A model generated the notes under the pieces. It ran no database searches and was not told where the DNA came from. It worked only from the letters and a program-made list of their open reading frames with translations. A stretch of DNA of 64,000 bases from Polyangia bacterium (lineage in GTDB: Bacteria > Myxococcota_A > Polyangia > Nannocystales > Nannocystaceae): the NCBI GenBank assembly GCA_030424595.1, contig JAUHWG010000006.1:248001-312000 (forward strand), given 5' to 3'. A program made the translations under genes and the position numbers. Shown one piece after another: positions 7,839 through 17,487 of this stretch. The stretch's first letter is position 1. Each line of letters begins with the position of its first letter.

Positions 7839-9194
7839 ATGCCCGTTATCCCCAACAGCGCGGACTACCTACGCCTGATCCGGTCGGGCGACACGAGGCT
7901 GCTCTCGCGGGCGCTCGCGCGGCTCGACGAGGTCCAGATCGCGGCGCTGATCGTCCCGCTCTCGCCCAAGGAGCAGGACACGATCCTCCACCAGCTCTCC
8001 TTAGAGCTGCGCTCCGAGGTCGTCGCGTCGATGCGCTACGAGGTCTCGGCCCAGGTGATCAGCCGCCTCGCCCCCGAGGAGGCTGCGCGGATCCTCGACA
8101 ACCTCGACTCCGACGACGTCGCCGACATCCTCGGCGAGATCGAGCCCGAGCAGCTCCGGGCGATCCTCTCGCGGCTCGACGACCGCGGCGAGCTCGAGGA
8201 GCTGCTCGCCTACCCGGAGAACAGCGCCGGCGGGATCATGTCCCTCGACGCGGCTCGGATCAACGAGGACGTCACGATCGCCGAGGCGACGCGGATGATC
8301 CAGCAGGAGGCGGAGGAGCTCCCGGGGAGCGTCTTCTACATCTACGTCGTCGACGAGCAGGACCGCTTGGTCGGGGTGATCAGCCTCCGCGAGCTCGTCA
8401 CCTCCAAGCCCGACGTGCCGATCCACGCGGTCATGGAGACCGAGCTCATCTACGTGACGGTGGAGACCGACCAGGAGACCGTCGCCGAGCTCGCCTCGCG
8501 CTACGACCTGGTCGCGATCCCGGTCGTCGACGAGCAGCGCCGCCTGCTCGGCGTCGTCACCATCGACGACATCGTCGACGTTCTCCGCGAAGAGGCGACC
8601 GAGGACATCCTGAAGATGGCCGGCGCCGGCGATGGCATGGCCTCGACGATGTCCTTCGGCGCGTCCTTCAAGGCGCGCTGGCCGTGGCTGATGGCCGCCG
8701 CGGTCGGCGGCCTGATGGTCGCCGTCTCGCTCCAGGGCTTTGAGGACTCGCTGCGGACCGTCCCGGCGCTGGCGCTCTTCATGCCGGTCGTCGCCGGCAT
8801 GGGCGGCAACGTCGGCACCCAGAGCTCGACGATCATGGTCCGCGGCCTCGCTGTCGGCCTGGTCGAGACGACCCGGCTCGGGCGGGTGATCCTCCGCGAG
8901 ATCGCCCTCGGCGCGACGATGGGGATGCTCTACGGGACCGGGATTGCGCTCGCTGCGCCGCTGCTCGGGACCACCGAGGCGGATCCCGTCAACCTCGGCC
9001 TTGTGATCACCTTCGGGATGGTCGGGTCGATGATGATCGCCGCCGGCGTCGGCGCCTCGGTGCCGCTCTTCCTCAACCGGATCAACGTCGATCCTGCGGT
9101 CGCGACCGGTCCCTTTGTCACCACCGCGGTCGACATCCTCGGCCTGCTCTTCTACTTCTGGTTGGCGACGGTGCTCCTCCAGGTGGGCGGATGA
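7839..9194 (+). CDS. mgtE: Magnesium transporter MgtE
   Basis: 451 residues with full MgtE architecture: an N-terminal superhelical domain (about 1-135, with LSPKEQDTILHQL and repeated LD..DVADIL segments), two CBS domains (about 140-265, VVDEQDRLVGVISLREL and VVDEQRRLLGVVTIDDIVDV) and five TM helices (about 285-450). The pore signature is seen in PVVAGMGGNVGTQSSTIMVRG. The protein forms an inner-membrane Mg2+ channel that the cytosolic N/CBS domains close when Mg2+ is high. A GAGGAGG Shine-Dalgarno lies about 10 nt before the ATG, and a TATAGT -10-like box at 7795-7800 indicates a leader of about 30 nt. It overlaps recO by 4 bp. Confidence 0.96.
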   Translation: MPVIPNSADYLRLIRSGDTRLLSRALARLDEVQIAALIVPLSPKEQDTILHQLSLELRSEVVASMRYEVSAQVISRLAPEEAARILDNLDSDDVADILGEIEPEQLRAILSRLDDRGELEELLAYPENSAGGIMSLDAARINEDVTIAEATRMIQQEAEELPGSVFYIYVVDEQDRLVGVISLRELVTSKPDVPIHAVMETELIYVTVETDQETVAELASRYDLVAIPVVDEQRRLLGVVTIDDIVDVLREEATEDILKMAGAGDGMASTMSFGASFKARWPWLMAAAVGGLMVAVSLQGFEDSLRTVPALALFMPVVAGMGGNVGTQSSTIMVRGLAVGLVETTRLGRVILREIALGATMGMLYGTGIALAAPLLGTTEADPVNLGLVITFGMVGSMMIAAGVGASVPLFLNRINVDPAVATGPFVTTAVDILGLLFYFWLATVLLQVGG

Positions 9195-9973
9195 GCGCCG
9201 GCGAGGTGCTCCCGGCGATCATCCTCCGTACCCGGCCCCTCGGCGACGCGGATCTCCTCGTCATCCTCCTCTCCGCGCGGAGCGGCAAGCTCGAGGCGGC
9301 GGCGACCCGGGCCCGGGGATCGAAGCGACGCTTCACCGGCGGCCTTCATCCGGGGATGGTCGGCGAGGCGACGGTCTCCCGCGGTCGCGGGGCGCTGCTC
9401 CGCCTCTCGGCGTTCATGGCGACCCGGAGCCACGCCCCGGTCGGCCAAGATCTCCACCGCTTCGCCTACGTCGCCTATCTCTGCGAGCTCTGCGACGAGC
9501 TCGTCCTCGGCCGCCAGGAAGATCCGCGGATCTTCGTCGAGCTCAACCGCAGCCTCGGCGCCCTGATCGAGGCGCCCCCGCGGGTGAGCGAGCTGCGGCG
9601 CTTTGAGCTGGTGCTCCTCGACTGTCTCGGCCTCCTCCCCTCCTTTGAGTGCTGCTGTGTCTGCGGAGGCGCGCTTCGCGGCGAGGTGATCGCCTTCGAC
9701 GCGGTCCGCGGCGGGGCCCTCTGTGAGCGCCACGACAGGGGAGGGCAGCGGGTCCCGCTCGAGGTCCTCCGCCTGGCCCTCGGCCTCACCGAGAGCGACG
9801 GCGCCGAGGGGGCGAGCAGCGCTGCGATCGTCGACGCCGTCGAGGCCTCTGCGTCGGCGGTCCGTCGGGCCCTGCGTGATCTCAGCGTCAGCCTCCTCCG
9901 GCCGCACCTGCGCCGGCCGCTGCGCTCGCTCGCCTTCCTCGCCCAGCTCCCGCAGGCGACCGCGGGGGGCTAG
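9191..9973 (+). CDS. recO: DNA repair protein RecO
   Basis: 260 residues. It has an N-terminal OB-fold (PAIILRTRPLGDADLLVILL, ..GKLEAAATRARGSKRRF..GGLHPG), typical of RecO, a helical middle with ELCDELVL and RRFELVLLDCLGLLPSFE, and a zinc motif CCCVCGG...CERH. RecO loads RecA on SSB-coated DNA together with RecR in gap repair. Its ATG overlaps the mgtE stop (ATGA), so translation is probably coupled; a functional link to Mg2+ transport is not implied. An inverted repeat begins at its stop codon. Confidence 0.93.
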   Translation: MSAGEVLPAIILRTRPLGDADLLVILLSARSGKLEAAATRARGSKRRFTGGLHPGMVGEATVSRGRGALLRLSAFMATRSHAPVGQDLHRFAYVAYLCELCDELVLGRQEDPRIFVELNRSLGALIEAPPRVSELRRFELVLLDCLGLLPSFECCCVCGGALRGEVIAFDAVRGGALCERHDRGGQRVPLEVLRLALGLTESDGAEGASSAAIVDAVEASASAVRRALRDLSVSLLRPHLRRPLRSLAFLAQLPQATAGG

Positions 9974-10056
9974 GGGGCCTGTGGCGAAAGTCGACACGGC
10001 CTCTCGCTGGCCCTCGCCGCCGCGGCGAGGGCACACTGGACGTCGGCCACGGCCTC
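9971..10056 (+). repeat. Inverted-repeat element, copy B, at the recO stop
   Basis: Starts at the recO TAG (CTAGGGGGCCTGTGGCGAAA). A long near-palindrome is centred near 10020, CCCTCGCCGC/GCGGCGAGGG, extended by imperfect pairing of GTGGCGAAAGTCGACAC with the ACTGGACGTCGGCCAC side. Its left end matches copy A in the form G(T/C)GGC(A/G)A(A/G)AGTC. It may act as a 3' hairpin for the mgtE-recO transcript. Confidence 0.6.
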
Positions 10057-10180
10057 CGAGGTGGCCCTGGCGGGAGCGGCGGGCCCGGTCCTGGCATCGC
10101 CCCGAGCGCTCGGGTCTCAGGTTGCGGCCCTTCGTTCTTGGCCCGGCGTCGGGCTCGACGCTGTGGTAGCTTCCCGGCCG

Positions 10181-11944
10181 ATGCCGCGCCCCCGTCGACG
10201 CCCTGGCCGCCTCGTCGCCGCCCTCGGCCTTTGGCTGGGTATGCCTGTGGTCGGAGCCGGAGCTCTCACGAGCTGCGGCGACGCAGGCGTGGGCGTTCCG
10301 CCGCCGAACAACCGCCTCTTCTTCCCCGCGGGGCTGCTCTTGGATCCCCGGCCTGAGCCGGTCCAGAGCGCCGATGGCACCCGTTCATGGCCGGCGCCCG
10401 CGCGCTGGCTCTTCGTCGCGAACGCCAACAGCGACCTCGTCTTCAACGGCTCCTCGATCGCCGCGATCGATCTCGACGCCTTCTTCTCGGCCTGGCAAGA
10501 GTCGCCGATCCTGAGCTCTCAGCCGAGCGTCGACGACGCCCCGCCGGTGACAGATGGCACCCCGCGCGGCGACATCCTCGACATCTACGCCGAGGTCGAC
10601 GCCAAGAGCCCCTGCCGTCGCAACGGCATCATCCCGCAGCTGGTCGAGTGCGGCGAAGAGTCGCTCTTCGCCGACGAGGAGACGGTCCATATCGGCTCCT
10701 TCACCACCGGGATCTCGGCCTACCAGCGAGAGAACGGCGGCTGGCAGCTGATGGTCCCGGTCCGCGCAGATCCGAGCATCGCCTATGTCGACCTCGGCGG
10801 CGGGCTCGAGCCGGGGGAGGATCTCCGGCTGAGCTGCGGCGTCGACAGCGAGGCCCAGGACCCGCGGCGCTGCTCCAAAGAGCAGCGGATCCGCTACCTC
10901 CGCAACAACACCGACTACCGGACGCTCGGTCGCGAGCCGACCAACATCCTCATGACCCGGGTCGACGAGCCAGACGGGCAGGGGGGCTCCTCCGCGGTGG
11001 ACCTGGCGGTGGTCACCCACACCGAGATCCCCGAGGTCACCCTGATCGGTCTCGGCGGGCTCTACGGCGAGGCGAACCGCGGCGAGCCGGCGATCATCGA
11101 CATCCAGCCCCTCTTCAGCGATCAGGCCTTCGTCGGCGGCTACGGCCTGGCCGAGCGCCCCTGCAGCCCCGGCGGGGATGTGGCGACCTGCGCGGCCGAG
11201 CGCGACACCTGCCTCAGCGAGGGCGGCATCGAGACGGTCTGCGACGAGGACTACACCCTCTGCGTCGTCGGCAACGAGCCCTCCAAGACCCAGAGCTGCA
11301 GCCGGCCGCTGATCTACGCGGCCCACCGCAAGACTGAGTTCATCCTCCGGCTGACCGTCGAGCGAGCCGCGGTCGAGGGCCACTACAAGTGTGTCACCGC
11401 CGAGGAGCTCGAGAGCGGCGTCGCCGGGGGCGTGCTCTGCGAGCATCGCCTGGTCGCGATCGACCAGTTCGTCGGCGCCGGCGTCGACTCGGCCTCGGCC
11501 GTCGCCGGGGGCTTCGGCGACATCGCCTTCTCGCGCGACGGAAACTCGCTCTACGTCGTCCGCAACAGCGTCGGCAGCCTGATCCGGATCGACACCAGCC
11601 TCGACGAGAGCGGCGAGACCCGCGACACCCCGGCGGCCCAGGTCGAGGTCTGCGCCCAGCCCTCGGCGATGGTCGTCTTCGGCGACGAGGGCAACGAGTA
11701 CGCGGCGATCAGCTGCTACCGCCCGGGGACGATCTTCATCGTCGACCTCAGCGCCTTCCGGGTGATCGAGCAGGTCTTCGTCGGCTCGGGACCGCACCAG
11801 ATGACCTACGACGAGGCGCGCCAGTACATCTACGTCGCCAACTCCCTCGACTCGACGATCAGCGTCGTCGACATCGACGACCGGCGGAAGACCCGCTTCA
11901 CCGAGGTCGCCCGGATCGGCCTCCAGGAGCCATACTCAGGATGA
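10181..11944 (+). CDS. Lipoprotein with YVTN-type beta-propeller repeats
   Basis: Translation from ATG 10181 gives a 587-residue protein with a lipoprotein signal (RRRPGRLVAALGLWLGMPVVG, lipobox LTSC). Earlier in-frame starts precede an unlikely N-terminus, and a TAGCTT box 8 nt upstream supports this ATG. Blade-like sequences include GDIAFSRDGNSLYVVRNSVG, AMVVFGDEGNEYAAISCYRP and QYIYVANSLDSTISVVDIDD, which are hallmarks of YVTN/NHL propellers. Such proteins are surface or periplasmic scaffolds for protein or glycan binding. The Cys-rich middle (CSPGGDVATCAAERDTC) suggests an extracytoplasmic, disulfide-bonded fold. It is coupled (ATGA) to the next lipoprotein, which is probably a partner. 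Confidence 0.75.
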   Translation: MPRPRRRPGRLVAALGLWLGMPVVGAGALTSCGDAGVGVPPPNNRLFFPAGLLLDPRPEPVQSADGTRSWPAPARWLFVANANSDLVFNGSSIAAIDLDAFFSAWQESPILSSQPSVDDAPPVTDGTPRGDILDIYAEVDAKSPCRRNGIIPQLVECGEESLFADEETVHIGSFTTGISAYQRENGGWQLMVPVRADPSIAYVDLGGGLEPGEDLRLSCGVDSEAQDPRRCSKEQRIRYLRNNTDYRTLGREPTNILMTRVDEPDGQGGSSAVDLAVVTHTEIPEVTLIGLGGLYGEANRGEPAIIDIQPLFSDQAFVGGYGLAERPCSPGGDVATCAAERDTCLSEGGIETVCDEDYTLCVVGNEPSKTQSCSRPLIYAAHRKTEFILRLTVERAAVEGHYKCVTAEELESGVAGGVLCEHRLVAIDQFVGAGVDSASAVAGGFGDIAFSRDGNSLYVVRNSVGSLIRIDTSLDESGETRDTPAAQVEVCAQPSAMVVFGDEGNEYAAISCYRPGTIFIVDLSAFRVIEQVFVGSGPHQMTYDEARQYIYVANSLDSTISVVDIDDRRKTRFTEVARIGLQEPYSG

Positions 11945-14900
11945 TGCGCCGCCCCCTCCCGTTCGCCGCGCCCGCCCTCGTCGGGCGCTTCCTCGCGATG
12001 GGCCTCGCGGTGGGCCTCGCCGGCTGTCAGCAGCAGACCCGGACCGTGATCCCCAACCGGGTCCTGGACCGCCCCTTGGACCTCAGCCTCGCCTGCATCC
12101 AGACCGACGGCGAGTTCGTCACGCCGCTCGCGCTCAACCAGTGCGACGGGACGATCAGCAGCTGCTCATCGCGGGACACGCCGCAGCTCATCGGCGTCAT
12201 CGCCAACTCGGAGCGCAACGAGGTCGCCCTCTTCAGCAATTGTCTGGGCGGCCTCGTCGACATGGATCGCGAGTCGCCGGGCTACCAGTTCATCCCCGTG
12301 GGGGAGCTGCCCTCGAGCGTCACCGTCGGCCGTGACGGCTGCCGCGCTGCGGTCGCCAACTACGGGAGCTGTGACCTCAGCGTGCTCGACATCCCCTCGC
12401 TCGGGGCGAGCGCGATCGAGTTCACGCTCGATCGCTCAGCGAGCGTCGCGGTCGCGTCGGTGAGCCCGCGGAGGGCCGACGGTACGCCCCTCGGCGCCCG
12501 CCCGGGTCAGGTGCTGATGGCCCCCGACGAGCTCACCAACTCGTCCGCGCTGGGCGACGCCGCCTCCCTCGGCTTCGAGGACATCACCGGCGGGATCTGT
12601 GATCCCGACCAGCCGGCGAGCGTCTACGTCACCTTCCCGAGCTGCGATCTCGTCGCTGAGGTCGATCTGCTGAGCGGTCGGATCCTCCAGAGCCGCCAGC
12701 TCGTCGTCACCGAGGACGGCGGGATCGACGTCGTCGACACCGGCAACGACCCGGAGTGCCCGATCGAGTGCCCGGGGCAGCTCGACGCGGAGCAGCTCGC
12801 GAACGCGACCGCCGTCGGCGATCCCGACGGGGTCTCGCCGCAGGTGCTCGCCCTCGTCGTCCCGCCCGATCCCGGTGAGGACGGCGAGCCTGTCGATCCG
12901 GCCGACACCGCGATCGTCGACTCCACCCTCTTCGTCGGCGGCGCCGGCTCGGACATGCTCGTCGAGATCCCCTTTGAGGGGCGCAGCTTCGCCGACACCA
13001 GCCTCCAGATCGAGCTCAGCGCCGCCAGCGGGATCCTCGGGATCTCAGCGACGCCGGCGATGGAGATCGCCGCCGACGCGGGCTCGCTCGGCGAGATCTA
13101 TCACCAGTTCCTCTACGTGATCACCGGCGACGGCTCGACCCGGGTGGTCCGCCGCGATCTGACGGCGGAGCGCGACGAGATCGGGATCGAGTGCGACACC
13201 CAGGTCGATCCGACCCAGGTCACGACGACGATCTGCAACGAGGCCGCCTACCCGGGGGACAACCCGCCGGATCGTCGGCCCTTCGCCCAGGGCCCCGGGA
13301 TCCGGGCGCCCAACGGCGCTGTGGTCACGGACTGGACCTTCCAGCGGATCGTCGCCGACGACGAGGTCGGCGCGGACTCGGCCCGCTCGCCCTTCACCAG
13401 CGACGGCGTGGTCGGCATCGGCGTGACCAACGTCGGCCGGATCGTCTACGTCACCTTCGGCCAGTTCGCCGACGGGGTCGCGATCCCCGAGACGATCGAT
13501 CCCCTCCAGACCCTCTCCGCGGTGGTTCTCCCCCATTCGCTGTGGCCGCAGCGGGATCCGAGCGTCGGCGATCCGCTCGGCCTGCCGCGGGTCGACGATC
13601 GCGAGCCGAGCCGCTTCCTCAGCGGAGACTCGAGCGAGGCCAACGCCGTCAAGGTGCTCTCGCCCTCGCTGCGTCGGGTCGATCTCGGCTACGTCGATCC
13701 CTGCGTCGACGCTGGCGAGTCCTGCGAGACCGCGACCCAGCTGATCTCAGGGGCGAATGCTTCGGCGATCACCAACGCCGACGGCCTGAGCAAGGAGGAG
13801 GAGGGCGCCGCGATCTACACCGCCGCGGTCGCCCGGGTGATCCCCCGCGACTTCCGCGAGTGGCGCGGCGGCGAGTGGACGCTCAACTGGGAGGGCGAGC
13901 TGCCGAGCACCGCCAGCTCGACCGGCCAGCTCCTCTGCGACAACCCCGGCCCCGGCGACGTCTACTGCTACACGACCGAGCCCGACGGCTCCCGCCTCGT
14001 CGACCAGAGCGCCTCATTTTGCGAGGACGGCGTGCTCGCCGGGGACAAGGTCTTGGTCTTCGGCTGTGGCGACACGGCGGACTGCGGCGTCGGTCAGATC
14101 TGCCTCCGCGACGAGAGCACCTCGGCGACCGGGATCTGCGTCTCCGGCGAGGTCTACGACGAGGGGGTCGAGGGACTCCGGGAGGCCTGCGCCGAGTACA
14201 TCTCCGATCCCTGCGGCTCGCCGCTGCGCGAGTTCCTGATCAGCCGCGCCTTCGAGACAGAGCTCCACCTCCAGGCGATGGACATCCCCCAGACCGCCTA
14301 CCTCGACTACACGGAGGATGAGGAGGGCCTCGTCACCCTGACCGAGCTCGAGGGGCGGATGATCTGCGCCGAGGAGCAGCCCGAGGGCGGCTGCAAGGTC
14401 AACGCCGACTGCGAGGGGATCGTCGGCACCGATCGCCTCGGCAACGACGATGTCCCATTCCCGCTGTGCCTGGACGGGATCTGCCGTCGCCCCTGCGACG
14501 AGGAGGCCGGCGAGGACTGTGTGCTCCGCCGCCTGCCGGGGCCCCAATGCTTCGGCGAGCTCATCCGCTACCACGTCCGCGCGCGCAACTCGTTCATCGT
14601 CCGCGGTCCGGGCGGCTACTCCTTCCTCGACGAGCGGGTCCGCGCCGACGCGAACGGCGAGTGCTACGAGGACACGTCGGCGTCGAACCTGCTGACCTCG
14701 CGGATCCGCCTGGGCTACGACGAAGAGGACACCCGCTTCGGCGAGTTCGACCCGATCCCGAGCTGCCCCTCCGGCAAGATCCCCGAGACCGGGACGCCGA
14801 ACCCCTGCTTTATCACCGAGGATCGTCCGGCGGTGCTCGACGGCAATTCGTCGGCCCGCCTCTTCCACGACTTCTTCTATCAGGGGGAGCGGGTCTCGGC

Positions 14901-15270
14901 GATCCGCTACAGCAACCCGATGTTCTCGCTGGTGCTCGACCTCGCGAGCCTGACGGATCTGGCGGCGCCCGTGCCCGGCGAGGAGCTCGCCTGGCCCGCA
15001 GAGTTCGCCTCCTTCCGCCGCTCGCGGATCCCGAGGAACTACCGCGAGTCCTTCTCGACGGTGCAGGGCTACACGCCCTACAACGAGGGGGCGACGCTCG
15101 GATCGGTGCCGCTGGTCGGCCCCGTGCGGGTCGTCAACGGCCCGGACAACGGGATCATCTACGTCGTCGACGCCAGCGGTAGCGGCGGAAGTGGCGGCCT
15201 CCGGGGGCAGATCATGCGGATCTTCCTGACCCCGAACGTGGTCGTCGACGAGAAGTTCATCGTCCGCTAG
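11941..15270 (+). CDS. Large Cys-containing lipoprotein, partner of the propeller lipoprotein
   Basis: 1109 residues from the ATG at 11941, which overlaps the upstream stop. A signal peptide ends in LAGC (GRFLAMGLAVGLAGCQQQ), so the protein is probably lipidated. The body has propeller-like stretches (PQLIGVIANSERNEVALFSN, SSVTVGRDGCRAAVANYGSC) and many paired Cys (CPIECPG, CGDTADCGVGQICL, CDEEAGEDCVLRR). Some of these resemble small EGF- or DUF4215-like knots of the kind found in myxobacterial surface proteins. I recognise no enzyme motif. The stop codon TAG is the start of an inverted-repeat-like sequence (copy C). With its neighbour it may form a two-component outer-membrane complex; that is inference from coupling alone. 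Confidence 0.65.
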   Translation: MMRRPLPFAAPALVGRFLAMGLAVGLAGCQQQTRTVIPNRVLDRPLDLSLACIQTDGEFVTPLALNQCDGTISSCSSRDTPQLIGVIANSERNEVALFSNCLGGLVDMDRESPGYQFIPVGELPSSVTVGRDGCRAAVANYGSCDLSVLDIPSLGASAIEFTLDRSASVAVASVSPRRADGTPLGARPGQVLMAPDELTNSSALGDAASLGFEDITGGICDPDQPASVYVTFPSCDLVAEVDLLSGRILQSRQLVVTEDGGIDVVDTGNDPECPIECPGQLDAEQLANATAVGDPDGVSPQVLALVVPPDPGEDGEPVDPADTAIVDSTLFVGGAGSDMLVEIPFEGRSFADTSLQIELSAASGILGISATPAMEIAADAGSLGEIYHQFLYVITGDGSTRVVRRDLTAERDEIGIECDTQVDPTQVTTTICNEAAYPGDNPPDRRPFAQGPGIRAPNGAVVTDWTFQRIVADDEVGADSARSPFTSDGVVGIGVTNVGRIVYVTFGQFADGVAIPETIDPLQTLSAVVLPHSLWPQRDPSVGDPLGLPRVDDREPSRFLSGDSSEANAVKVLSPSLRRVDLGYVDPCVDAGESCETATQLISGANASAITNADGLSKEEEGAAIYTAAVARVIPRDFREWRGGEWTLNWEGELPSTASSTGQLLCDNPGPGDVYCYTTEPDGSRLVDQSASFCEDGVLAGDKVLVFGCGDTADCGVGQICLRDESTSATGICVSGEVYDEGVEGLREACAEYISDPCGSPLREFLISRAFETELHLQAMDIPQTAYLDYTEDEEGLVTLTELEGRMICAEEQPEGGCKVNADCEGIVGTDRLGNDDVPFPLCLDGICRRPCDEEAGEDCVLRRLPGPQCFGELIRYHVRARNSFIVRGPGGYSFLDERVRADANGECYEDTSASNLLTSRIRLGYDEEDTRFGEFDPIPSCPSGKIPETGTPNPCFITEDRPAVLDGNSSARLFHDFFYQGERVSAIRYSNPMFSLVLDLASLTDLAAPVPGEELAWPAEFASFRRSRIPRNYRESFSTVQGYTPYNEGATLGSVPLVGPVRVVNGPDNGIIYVVDASGSGGSGGLRGQIMRIFLTPNVVVDEKFIVR

Positions 15271-15740
15271 CAGCCTGTGGCAAGAGTCTCGGAGCTCGGC
15301 GACAGGGCGGAGCACGAGGTGATCCCGAGCCGCGGGGATCGTCGTGGGGGGGCAGGGTCGACGAGGGCGAGAGAGTGCGAGGCGACGGTCGTCCGAGATC
15401 GAGACCCCCCTCGGAGCCGGATCTTCCCCGGTCGACCCTCCAGGCGTGAGCGCGCGACGCTCGGAGGAGTTCATCGGCGGCCGAGCCTCCGCGTCGAGCG
15501 GAGGGCGGCCCGGGCTTGAGGTGTCCAGGTCGAGCTCCGCGACGGATCGACCGCGTCGCCGCCGATGGTTCAGGCCCGCCGTCTCTGTCCTCGACTGGGG
15601 ACAGGCGAGCGCTCGGAGCTCGCGACCCTGGGGCGCGCAAACAGGTGCGAAGTACGTTGCGCACCTGATCGCAGGACCCCCTGGGGGCGTGACCCTAGGG
15701 GTCTTTGGCGGCGCTCACTGCCGGTGTCAGGCCGCGCGTG
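15266..15740. other. 470-bp gap with repeat copy C
   Basis: No convincing gene. The left end (CTAGCAGCCTGTGGCAAGAG at 15267) matches the left arm of the inverted-repeat family, and its TAG is the stop of the upstream lipoprotein. No good right arm is seen, so this copy is truncated or diverged. The rest has no clear hairpin with a T-tract. The promoter of the FHA gene must lie in its right part, but I cannot point to a strong box. Confidence 0.5.
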
Positions 15741-16529
15741 ATGAGGTATCGTGTCGCCGAGGTGACGAACTTCAAGATCAAGTTCGGCGGTCGAACGCTC
15801 GCTCTCCCCGTCGGAACCCACCTTGTCGGTCGAATGAGCGACTGTTGGTTGATCCTCGACGACGACCTGACGTCTCGCTATCACGCTCGGCTCTATGTGA
15901 CGTCGTCGGCGGTTGAGCTCGAGGATCTCGACAGCAGCAACGGGACCTTCCTCAACGGCAAGCGGGTGACCGCTCGCAACAAGCTGGATCTACGTCACGG
16001 GGACTCGGTTCGGATCGGTCGCGAAGTGATCGCGATCTTGAGCGACGCCAGCGCCAGCTCGTCGGAGGATCCGATGGACTCGCTGCGCAAGACGATAGGG
16101 CCGCACGAGGACAACCAGTTCCCGGCGCTCATCTCTCAGCTCGTCCAGAAGAGCCTCAACATGGGCAAGATCAAGGAGGCGGAGCGCTACGCGCTCGCGC
16201 TGACCAATCAGCTCATGGGGGCGAATGTCGCCGGTGACCATCCGACGGCTCGGATCGCGATCAACTGCCTCATCCAGCTCGCCGCCAAGTCGGCCTCTGG
16301 GGTCTGGCTCGACCGGGTCTTCCGCCTCCACGCGGTCCACCGCTGGCTGATGAGCGATGAGATCATCGCCGCCCTCCGCGGCGCGCTCGATCGGATCACC
16401 CGGATCCCCGGGACAGGCCTCGAGGACTACGAGCGGACGCTTCGGGAGCTGAGCCGTGAGGGCGTCGAGGTGCCGCGGCATCTGATGTCGACGATCGCCG
16501 AGTTCAGCGACGCCTACGGCGGTCCCTAG
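15741..16529 (+). CDS. FHA-domain protein
   Basis: About 262 residues. Residues about 8-95 form an FHA domain that binds phosphothreonine: LPVGTHLVGRMSDCWLILDD, SRYHARL, LEDLDSSNGTFLNGKRV and LRHGDSVRIG contain the conserved G-R, S-x-x-H and S-S-N-G. The all-helical C-terminal half (residues 115-260, starting near DNQFPALISQLVQKSLNMGK) has no motif I know. FHA proteins pair with Ser/Thr kinases, of which this window has three, but none is adjacent. Start alternatives are GTG 15738 and GTG 15762; all keep the FHA domain whole. Confidence 0.85.
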   Translation: MRYRVAEVTNFKIKFGGRTLALPVGTHLVGRMSDCWLILDDDLTSRYHARLYVTSSAVELEDLDSSNGTFLNGKRVTARNKLDLRHGDSVRIGREVIAILSDASASSSEDPMDSLRKTIGPHEDNQFPALISQLVQKSLNMGKIKEAERYALALTNQLMGANVAGDHPTARIAINCLIQLAAKSASGVWLDRVFRLHAVHRWLMSDEIIAALRGALDRITRIPGTGLEDYERTLRELSREGVEVPRHLMSTIAEFSDAYGGP

Positions 16530-16563
16530 CCCACGCGCGATGGAGTGAGCCGGCGCAGTGACG

Positions 16564-16592
16564 CGCACCGTAGTGCGTCGCACCGCAGTGCG
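16564..16592. terminator. Tandem small hairpins between convergent genes
   Basis: Two adjacent hairpins, CGCAC-CGTA-GTGCG (16564-16577) and CGCAC-CGCA-GTGCG (16579-16592), lie between the end of the FHA gene and the end of the barrel-protein gene on the opposite strand. There is no T-tract, so any terminator role is weakly supported; the 15-bp period could also be a simple duplication. Confidence 0.35.
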
Positions 16593-16666
16593 GCGGACGC
16601 AGCGTGTGCCGTCGAGCTTGTCCTGCGGAGCGTGTCGATCGCGCGGCCCGACGTCCTCGCAGCGGC

Positions 16667-17341
16667 TCAAAAGACCGAGCCGACGTGGAGGCCGGCGATC
16701 ACCTGGTGGACCGCGGCCTGATCCGACTCTTGGGTGCGGACGCAGAGCCGTGGTTCGCTGAGGGAGTCGGTGCAGACCTCGCGGTGGAAGTTGAAGATGA
16801 AGTCGGCCTTCGCGCCGATGAAGAAGTGCTTGGTGACGTAGAGGTCGATCACGGGGCCCATCTTCATCGCGAAGCCCTGCGAGGAGACCCGGTCGAAGAG
16901 CGCGTCGTCGGTGCCGCGGAAGGTCTGACGCGACCAGCCGGGGCCGAGCTCGAGCCCGAGGTCAAAGCGCCAGACCGGGAGGATCGCCCGGGCGACCGCG
17001 AAGAACGAGTGTTGGAGGGCGCGCCGGTAGACGTCGGCGCCGGCGGCCGCGTAGTCGGGGTTGAAGAGGCCGAGGTTGTAGGCGGCGCCGACCATCAAGA
17101 CCTTGATGGGGCGAAAGCCGAGGGTGACGCCGAAGCCGGCGTGGGGCTTGGTCTTGCCGGCCAGCGCCTCGTCCTCGGCGGTGCACTGGGCCCGGCCGGA
17201 GACGCAGGCGCTCGCGCCGAGGGTGAGCTCGCTGTGAAAGCCCCGGCGATCCGGCTTGGCGTTCGCAGAGGTCGGCGCGAGGAGAGCGCCCATGGCGACT
17301 GCGAGGAGGAGGTGCGAGGGCTTGGGGGTCGGGGCAGGCAT
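16667..17341 (-). CDS. Outer-membrane beta-barrel-like protein
   Basis: 224 residues with a Sec signal peptide (HLLLAVAMGALLAPTSANA, cleavage after ANA). Alternating hydrophobic strands with Gly turns follow (HAGFGVTLGFRPIKVLMVGA, WRFDLGLELGPGWS, KMGPVIDLYVTKHFFIGAKA, FIFNFH), and the protein ends in HVGSVF, with the terminal Phe typical of barrel proteins recognised by BamA. The Cys pairs (C47/C54 area; CTDSLSEPRLC) may bond in the periplasm or in loops. Size and pattern fit an 8-strand OmpA/OmpW-like barrel. Ligand is unknown. A TAGAGA box about 7 nt before the ATG suggests its own promoter, divergent from purE. Confidence 0.7.
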   Translation of the reverse strand: MPAPTPKPSHLLLAVAMGALLAPTSANAKPDRRGFHSELTLGASACVSGRAQCTAEDEALAGKTKPHAGFGVTLGFRPIKVLMVGAAYNLGLFNPDYAAAGADVYRRALQHSFFAVARAILPVWRFDLGLELGPGWSRQTFRGTDDALFDRVSSQGFAMKMGPVIDLYVTKHFFIGAKADFIFNFHREVCTDSLSEPRLCVRTQESDQAAVHQVIAGLHVGSVF

Positions 17342-17450
17342 CGCGGGATCTCTACTCTACGCTGAAGCGCGAGCCCTTGCCCGCCTGGTCAAAACGGCCT
17401 TTGAGCTGCGTTCTCGGCGCCTCGCTCAGATCTCGGCGGGCCGAGGGGGG

Positions 17451-17479
17451 CGGACAAGCGCGCGGTCATATCCGATAAT
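17451..17479 (+). promoter_or_regulatory. Promoter of purEK (leaderless)
   Basis: CGGACA (17451-17456, 4 of 6 to TTGACA), 17-nt spacer, GATAAT (17474-17479, 5 of 6). The purE ATG at 17488 is only 8 nt past the -10 box, so transcription should begin at or within two bases of the ATG. No PurR-like operator was recognised. Confidence 0.7.
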
Positions 17480-17487
17480 CCCGGGCC

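Noticed and set aside
15266..15740. A small gene on either strand in the 470-bp gap after the large lipoprotein.
   Set aside because: The open frames are Arg/Ser/Pro-rich, lack plausible starts with supporting signals and match no family I know.
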